From contig NZ_JAGIBG010000020.1 in assembly GCF_017744435.1 (NCBI RefSeq), positions 1-64,000 on the forward strand: a DNA stretch of 64,000 nucleotides, given 5' to 3'. The translations under genes and the position numbers were made by a program. The notes under the pieces were generated by a model. That model had not been told where the DNA came from. It saw nothing but the letters and a program-made list of their open reading frames with translations, and did not search any database. Of the stretch, positions 59,038 to 64,000 are shown one piece after another; positions within the stretch are counted from its first letter, which is position 1; the number at the start of each line of letters is the position of its first letter. Source of the DNA: Pseudomonas sp. Its GTDB lineage: Bacteria; Pseudomonadota; Gammaproteobacteria; Pseudomonadales; Pseudomonadaceae.

Positions 59038-60329
59038 GTGAATCGCGCAGCTGCCCAGCGGTGCTGATCGCAGCACCTGCCTCCGGCCAGGGCAAGACCA
59101 CCGTGACTGCGGCCCTGGCCCGCCTGCACCGCAACCTTGGGCGTAAAGTCCGGGTGTTCAAGTGCGGCCCTGATTTCCTCGACCCGATGATCCTGGAGCG
59201 GGCCAGTGGCGCGCCGGTGTACCAGCTCGATCTGTGGATGATCGGTGCCGAAGAAAGCCGTCGGCTGCTGTGGCAGGCCGCAGAAGAAGCCGACCTGATT
59301 CTGATCGAAGGGGTGATGGGACTGTTCGACGGCACCCCGTCGAGCGCCGATCTGGCCCGCCATTTCGGTGTGCCGGTACTGGCGGTGATTGACGGCACGG
59401 CAATGGCCCAGACCTTCGGCGCCCTGGCCCTGGGCCTGGCGCGATATCAGGCCGACCTGCCGTTCGCTGGCGTGCTGGCCAACCGGGTCGGCAGTCTGCG
59501 CCACGCGCAACTGCTTGAAGGCAGCCTGACCGAAGGCCTGCGCTGGTATGGCGGCCTGTCGCGCGAGCGCGGCATCGAGCTGCCCAGCCGCCACCTGGGG
59601 CTGGTCCAGGCCAGCGAACTGAACGACCTGGATGCCCGCCTGGATGCCGCTGCCGAAGCCCTCGGTGCCAGCTGCGACGCTGCCTTGCCGCCGCCAGTGG
59701 CGTTTGCCGCGCCTGAGCCGCAGCCGTGCGCTGCGTCGCTGAGCGGCGTGCGCATCGGTGTGGCGCGTGACGAAGCGTTCGCCTTCACCTACGGCGCGAA
59801 CCTTGATTTATTGCGCGACCTGGGCGCGCAGCTGTCGTTTTTCTCCCCTCTGCACGATCATGAACTGCCGGCAGTGGACAGCCTTTATCTACCGGGTGGT
59901 TATCCGGAGCTGCATCATCACGCGCTGGCTGCCAATACACCGATGTGCGAGGCGATCCGTGCCCATCATGCCCAGGGCAAGCCGTTACTGGCCGAGTGCG
60001 GCGGTATGCTGTATCTGCTCGATGCACTGACCGATGTCGCTGGCGAGCGTGCCGAACTGCTCGGCCTGTTGCCCGGCGAGGCAACCATGCAGAAGCGCCT
60101 GGCGGCCCTGGCCCTGCAGGCCGTGGAACTGCCGGAAGGCACCCTGCGCGGGCACACCTACCACCACTCGCTGACGGCCACCGAACTGGAGCCGATCGCC
60201 CGGGGCCTGAGCCCCAATGGCGGGCGCGGCAACGAAGCGGTGTATCGACTGAGCCGGCTGACCGCCTCCTATGTGCACTTCTACTTCCCGTCCAACCCTG
60301 ATGCGGCGGTGGCGCTGTTGCGGCCATGA
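59034..60329 (+). CDS. cobB: Cobyrinic (hydrogenobyrinic) acid a,c-diamide synthase
   Basis: 431 residues from GTG 59034, overlapping the cobO stop. It amidates the a and c acetate groups of the corrin ring with glutamine and ATP. The N-terminal part has the P-loop APASGQGKTTVTAALARLH; the C-terminal glutamine amidotransferase-like domain has the Cys in LLAECGGMLYLLDAL and a His in HTYHHSL. The bluB ATG overlaps its stop (ATGA). Confidence 0.95.
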   Translation: MSESRSCPAVLIAAPASGQGKTTVTAALARLHRNLGRKVRVFKCGPDFLDPMILERASGAPVYQLDLWMIGAEESRRLLWQAAEEADLILIEGVMGLFDGTPSSADLARHFGVPVLAVIDGTAMAQTFGALALGLARYQADLPFAGVLANRVGSLRHAQLLEGSLTEGLRWYGGLSRERGIELPSRHLGLVQASELNDLDARLDAAAEALGASCDAALPPPVAFAAPEPQPCAASLSGVRIGVARDEAFAFTYGANLDLLRDLGAQLSFFSPLHDHELPAVDSLYLPGGYPELHHHALAANTPMCEAIRAHHAQGKPLLAECGGMLYLLDALTDVAGERAELLGLLPGEATMQKRLAALALQAVELPEGTLRGHTYHHSLTATELEPIARGLSPNGGRGNEAVYRLSRLTASYVHFYFPSNPDAAVALLRP

Positions 60330-60976
60330 GCGATCACGCCTACAGCGCTGCCGAGCGCGCCGCGATCTACCGAGCGATCGGTGAGCGCCGCGACATGCGC
60401 CACTTTGCCGGTGGTTCGGTGGCGCCCGAGCTGCTCGGGCGCCTGCTGGCTGCCGCGCACCAGGCGCCCAGTGTCGGCCTGATGCAGCCCTGGCGCTTTA
60501 TCCGCATCACTCAACGCGAGCTGCGCGGGCGCATTCAGGGCCTGGTCGAAGAGGAACGGGTGCGTACCGCCGAAGCCCTGGGCGAGCGCTCTGATGACTT
60601 CATGAAGCTCAAGGTCGAGGGCATCAGCGACTGTGCCGAAGTGCTGGTAGCGGCGTTGATGGACAACCGCGAGCCGCACATCTTCGGCCGCCGCACCTTG
60701 CCGGAAATGGACCTGGCCTCCTTGGCCTGCGCCATCCAGAACCTGTGGCTGGCCGCCCGTGCCGAAGGCCTGGGGTTGGGCTGGGTCTCGCTGTTCGACC
60801 CGCAAGCCCTGGCCGCACTGCTGGGCATGCCCGCTGGCGCCAAGCCGGTGGCGGTGTTGTGCCTGGGGCCGGTCAGCGAGTTCTACGCTCAGCCGATGCT
60901 GGTGCAGGAAAACTGGGCGCAAGAACGCCCCTTGAGTGAAATGCTGTTCGAGAACCAATGGGGAGAACGCCCGTGA
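60326..60976 (+). CDS. bluB: 5,6-dimethylbenzimidazole synthase
   Basis: 216 residues, nitroreductase-like flavin fold. BluB breaks down reduced FMN with oxygen to make the lower ligand of B12. Typical are [35 protein letters not shown] and [14 protein letters not shown]. Its presence shows the cell can make dimethylbenzimidazole aerobically. The gene overlaps cobB by ATGA and cobD by GTGA. Confidence 0.95.
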   Translation: MSDHAYSAAERAAIYRAIGERRDMRHFAGGSVAPELLGRLLAAAHQAPSVGLMQPWRFIRITQRELRGRIQGLVEEERVRTAEALGERSDDFMKLKVEGISDCAEVLVAALMDNREPHIFGRRTLPEMDLASLACAIQNLWLAARAEGLGLGWVSLFDPQALAALLGMPAGAKPVAVLCLGPVSEFYAQPMLVQENWAQERPLSEMLFENQWGERP

Positions 60977-61881
60977 GCGTGGCCTTGCTGACTGTGGCCG
61001 GAGTGGCCCTCGATGCGCTGCTGGGCGAGCCGCAGCGCCGACACCCGCTGGTGGGCTTCGGCAACCTGGCGTCGAGCCTGGAGCGCCGCCTGAATGCCGG
61101 TGGGCGCGGCTGGCGCAGCCATGGCGTAAGTGCCTGGTTCCTGGCCGTGGTACCGCTGACCCTGGTGGCGCTGATCCTGTCCTGGCTGCCCTATGTCGGC
61201 TGGCTGGTGGACGTGCTGGCGCTGTATTGCGCCCTCGGCTTGCGCAGCCTCGGCGAGCATGTGCTGCCGGTGGCCAGCGCCTTGCGCCAAGGTGATCTGG
61301 AAGAGGCGCGGCGCCGTGTCGGTTATCTGGTCAGCCGGGAAACCCGCGAACTGGACGAGCCTGCCGTAGCGCGCGCAGCCACCGAATCGGTGCTGGAAAA
61401 CGGCAGCGATGCGGTGTTCGCCGCGCTGTTCTGGTTCGCCGTGGCCGGTGCGCCGGGGGTGGTGCTGTACCGCCTGAGCAATACCCTGGATGCGATGTGG
61501 GGTTACCGCAACGCACGCTTCGAGCGCTTCGGCTGGTGTGCCGCACGCATCGACGATGGGCTGAACTATATTCCCGCCAGGCTCGTGGCGCTGACCTACG
61601 CGCTGCTGGGCAAGACGCGCCTGGCCCTGGCCTGCTGGCGCAAGCAGGCGCCGCTGTGGGACAGCCCCAACGCCGGGCCGGTAATGGCCTCGGGTGCCGG
61701 TGCGCTGGGTGTCGAACTGGGCGGCCCAGCGGTGTACCACGGCGAACTGCACGAGCGCCCGCGCCTGGGTGAAGGGCCGATGGCCGATGCCGATGCCATC
61801 GAGCGTGGCTGGAGCCTGGTGCAGCGAGGCGTCTGGTTGTGGGTACTGCTGATCTGCGTGGGAGCCTATCTGAATGCTTGA
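60973..61881 (+). CDS. cobD: Adenosylcobinamide-phosphate synthase CobD (CbiB)
   Basis: 302 residues from GTG 60973, which overlaps the bluB stop and has GGGGAG upstream; an ATG 15 bases earlier is less likely. Several membrane helices; [18 protein letters not shown] at the N-terminus and [19 protein letters not shown] near the end are family marks. It joins aminopropanol (phosphate) to cobyric acid. The cobC ATG lies within its last codons (8-base overlap). Confidence 0.94.
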   Translation: MSVALLTVAGVALDALLGEPQRRHPLVGFGNLASSLERRLNAGGRGWRSHGVSAWFLAVVPLTLVALILSWLPYVGWLVDVLALYCALGLRSLGEHVLPVASALRQGDLEEARRRVGYLVSRETRELDEPAVARAATESVLENGSDAVFAALFWFAVAGAPGVVLYRLSNTLDAMWGYRNARFERFGWCAARIDDGLNYIPARLVALTYALLGKTRLALACWRKQAPLWDSPNAGPVMASGAGALGVELGGPAVYHGELHERPRLGEGPMADADAIERGWSLVQRGVWLWVLLICVGAYLNA

Positions 61882-62866
61882 GCACGGTGGCCGCCTGCTG
61901 CGGGCAGTGCGGCAATACGCAATCGCCCGCGAAGACTGGCTGGACCTGTCCAGCGGCATTGCCCCCTGGCCTTACCCGATTCCCCCGATACCGCTGGACG
62001 CCTGGGCCCGCTTGCCGGAAGCCGACGACGGTCTGGAAGACGCTGCGCGACACTATTACGGCGTGCGGCAACTGTTGCCAGTGGCAGGCTCCCAGGCTGC
62101 CATCCAGGCTTTGCCCTTGTTGCGCCCGCTGGGGCGCGTGGGTGTGCTGACGCCTTGCTACGCCGAGCACCCGCATGCCTGGCAGCGGGCGGGGCATCAG
62201 CTGATCGAACTGGATGAAAGCCAGGTCGAGGCGCAACTCGATCAGCTCGACGTGCTGGTGTTGGTCAATCCGAACAACCCGACCGGGCGGCTGGTATCCC
62301 GTGAGCAGTTGCTGGCCTGGCATGCGCAGCTTGCGAAGCGCGGCGGCTGGCTGCTGGTGGACGAAGCGTTCATGGACAACTCTCCCGAACACAGCGTGGC
62401 TGACTGCGCCGAGCGCCCAGGCCTGATCGTGCTGCGTTCGTTTGGCAAGTTCTTTGGTCTGGCCGGTGTGCGCCTGGGCTGCGTAGTGGCCGAGCTGCCG
62501 CTGTTGCAGCGGCTTGCAGAGCTGCTCGGGCCTTGGACCGTCAGTGGCCCGACCCGGGTGCTGGCGCAAGCCTGCTTCGCCGACTACATGGCGCATAAGT
62601 CCCAGATCGAACGCTGCGCCCTGGCCAGCCAACGCCTGGCTACGCTGCTGCAAAGCTGCGGCCTGGCGCCCAGCGGCGGCTGCGACCTGTTCCAGTATGT
62701 GCGCAGCGAGCGTGCAGCCCACTTGCATGACTTTCTCGCCCGCCGTGGCATCCTCGTGCGCCTGTTCGAGCAGCCGGCCGCCGTGCGCCTTGGCCTGCCG
62801 GCAACTGCCGCAGACGAGCAGCGCCTGGCCCAGGCCTTGGCCGATTATCAGAAGGAAACGGCATGA
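61874..62866 (+). CDS. cobC: Threonine-phosphate decarboxylase CobC (CobD of Salmonella)
   Basis: 330 residues, PLP fold-type I. It makes (R)-1-amino-2-propanol phosphate for the nucleotide loop. [30 protein letters not shown] and the PLP Lys in [17 protein letters not shown] are all present, as is Arg in AAVRLGLP. It overlaps cobD by 8 bases and cobQ by ATGA. Confidence 0.94.
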   Translation: MLEHGGRLLRAVRQYAIAREDWLDLSSGIAPWPYPIPPIPLDAWARLPEADDGLEDAARHYYGVRQLLPVAGSQAAIQALPLLRPLGRVGVLTPCYAEHPHAWQRAGHQLIELDESQVEAQLDQLDVLVLVNPNNPTGRLVSREQLLAWHAQLAKRGGWLLVDEAFMDNSPEHSVADCAERPGLIVLRSFGKFFGLAGVRLGCVVAELPLLQRLAELLGPWTVSGPTRVLAQACFADYMAHKSQIERCALASQRLATLLQSCGLAPSGGCDLFQYVRSERAAHLHDFLARRGILVRLFEQPAAVRLGLPATAADEQRLAQALADYQKETA

Positions 62867-64000
62867 CCACTCTCATGGTGCAAGGCACCACCTCCGATGC
62901 CGGCAAGAGTACGCTGGTTACCGCCCTGTGCCGCTGGCTGTTGCGCCAGGGCGTCAGCGTGGTGCCGTTCAAGCCGCAGAACATGGCGCTCAACAGCGCA
63001 GTGACCGCTGACGGTGGCGAAATCGGCCGTGCCCAGGCAGTGCAGGCCCAGGCCTGCCGGCTGGCGCCGCACACCGACATGAACCCGGTGCTGCTCAAGC
63101 CCAACAGCGACACGGGGGCCCAGGTGATCATCCACGGTCGTGCGGTCACCAGCATGAACGCGGTGGCCTATCACGACTACAAGGCCATCGCCATGCAGGC
63201 GGTGCTGGCCTCGCACCAGCGCCTCAATGCGGCCTACCCGGTGGTGATGGTCGAAGGTGCGGGGTCGCCGGCCGAGATCAACCTGCGCGCCGGTGACATC
63301 GCCAACATGGGCTTTGCCGAGGCAGTCGATTGCCCGGTGATCCTGGTGGCCGACATCAACCGTGGCGGGGTGTTCGCCCACCTGGTCGGCACCCTCGAAC
63401 TGCTGTCGCCGAGCGAGCAGGCGCGGGTCAAGGGCTTCGTCATCAACCGCTTCCGCGGCGACATCGCGCTGCTGCAGCCGGGCCTGGACTGGCTGGAGCA
63501 ACGTACCGGCAAACCGGTGCTGGGCGTGCTTCCCTATGTCACCGACCTGCACCTGGAAGCCGAGGATGGCATCGACATCCGCCAGGGCGCCAAGCAGGAT
63601 CGTGTGCTCAAGGTGATCGTCCCGGTGTTGCCGCGCATCAGCAACCACACCGATTTTGACCCGCTGCGCCTGCACCCGCAGGTCGACCTGCAGTTCATCG
63701 GCCCGGGCCAGCCGATTCCGGCCGCCGACCTGATCATCCTGCCCGGCTCGAAGAGCGTGCGTGGCGACCTGGCGCAACTGCGCGAGCGAGGTTGGGACAA
63801 GGCCATCGAGCGGCACCTGCGCTATGGCGGCAAGCTGATCGGGATCTGTGGCGGCCTGCAGATGCTTGGCCGCGAAGTCCACGACCCGCTTGGCCTCGAG
63901 GGTGCTGCGGGCTCCAGTCCCGGGCTTGGCCTGTTCGATTACGAGACGGTGCTCGAAGCCGACAAGCAGCTGCGCAACGTTGCCGGGACCCTGAACCTGG
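62863..64000 (+). CDS. cobQ: Cobyric acid synthase CobQ (5' part)
   Basis: 379 codons to the window end, of about 480 expected. It adds four amide groups to the adenosylcobyrinic acid diamide. P-loop [19 protein letters not shown] (about residues 8-26), [20 protein letters not shown] and the amidotransferase Cys in [15 protein letters not shown] are seen. ATG 62863 overlaps the cobC stop. The frame is open to the edge, so the cut is by the window, not by mutation. Confidence 0.96.
   Translation, partial: MTTLMVQGTTSDAGKSTLVTALCRWLLRQGVSVVPFKPQNMALNSAVTADGGEIGRAQAVQAQACRLAPHTDMNPVLLKPNSDTGAQVIIHGRAVTSMNAVAYHDYKAIAMQAVLASHQRLNAAYPVVMVEGAGSPAEINLRAGDIANMGFAEAVDCPVILVADINRGGVFAHLVGTLELLSPSEQARVKGFVINRFRGDIALLQPGLDWLEQRTGKPVLGVLPYVTDLHLEAEDGIDIRQGAKQDRVLKVIVPVLPRISNHTDFDPLRLHPQVDLQFIGPGQPIPAADLIILPGSKSVRGDLAQLRERGWDKAIERHLRYGGKLIGICGGLQMLGREVHDPLGLEGAAGSSPGLGLFDYETVLEADKQLRNVAGTLNL

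Overview
The window reads as a chromosomal segment of a Pseudomonas putida-group bacterium. It is uniformly GC-rich and carries the REP hairpins typical of the group (arms such as GCGGCTAAAGCCGCTCCCAC). Its gene blocks match known Pseudomonas order: oprH-phoP-phoQ, ldhA-gacS-pirRS-cysM-rlmD-relA-mazG, purM-purN-DUF2066-perM-hda, and the riboswitch-led cobO-cobB-bluB-cobD-cobC-cobQ operon. There is no tRNA, rRNA, CRISPR array, prophage or insertion sequence in it.

Layout. 1-10.9 kb: a hexuronate (glucuronate/galacturonate) oxidation locus. It has a LysR regulator, an ExuT-like MFS carrier, a leftward unit udh - aldarolactonase - TRAP transporter (P, Q, M) followed by an EamA exporter and an aldose epimerase, and an OprD-type porin. 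Three promoters of this locus share a GTCGTACAAC-type operator. 10.9-14.8 kb: a DUF6585 membrane protein, a MocR-type regulator and an LctP-like permease. 14.9-20.1 kb: nrdB and nrdA (class Ia ribonucleotide reductase), each behind its own pair of NrdR-like boxes 31 bp apart, with a consensus DnaA box above nrdA. 20.3-28.9 kb: an RstAB-like two-component system, a phosphopantetheinyl transferase, a dienelactone hydrolase, oprH-phoP-phoQ behind four 11-bp-phased half-sites, and dctA behind a sigma-54 promoter. 28.9-35.8 kb: housekeeping and small conserved genes (SprT, Yip1, TtcA, Tag-like, DUF2069, WrbA, ArsC-like, TlpA-like, META, LdhA). 35.8-47.2 kb: gacS, pirRS-like genes, cysM, rlmD, relA, mazG, DUF2058. 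47.2-54.7 kb: a small palindrome-flanked gene, DUF3108, purN/purM, DUF2066, perM, hda and two tandem NlpC/P60 lipoproteins. 54.8-57.9 kb: a probable ADP-ribosyltransferase toxin and a convergent unknown gene. 58.1-64.0 kb: a cobalamin riboswitch, a possible leader ORF and the cobalamin operon, whose cobQ runs off the window end.

How the parts work together. The porin, TRAP and MFS systems would import uronates; Udh oxidises them to aldarolactones and the SMP-30 protein opens these to aldarates, whose further catabolism must be encoded elsewhere. Four sensor kinases (RstB-like, PhoQ, GacS, PirS-like) lie in one segment. The most unusual items are the 848-residue protein with an R-S-ExE ADP-ribosyltransferase signature, the coupled leader ORF whose start codon sits in a hairpin after the B12 riboswitch, the shared uronate operators, the matched NrdR-box promoters with ~320-nt leaders, and a perfect 93-bp inverted repeat at the left edge that copies the lysR start and may be an assembly fold-back.
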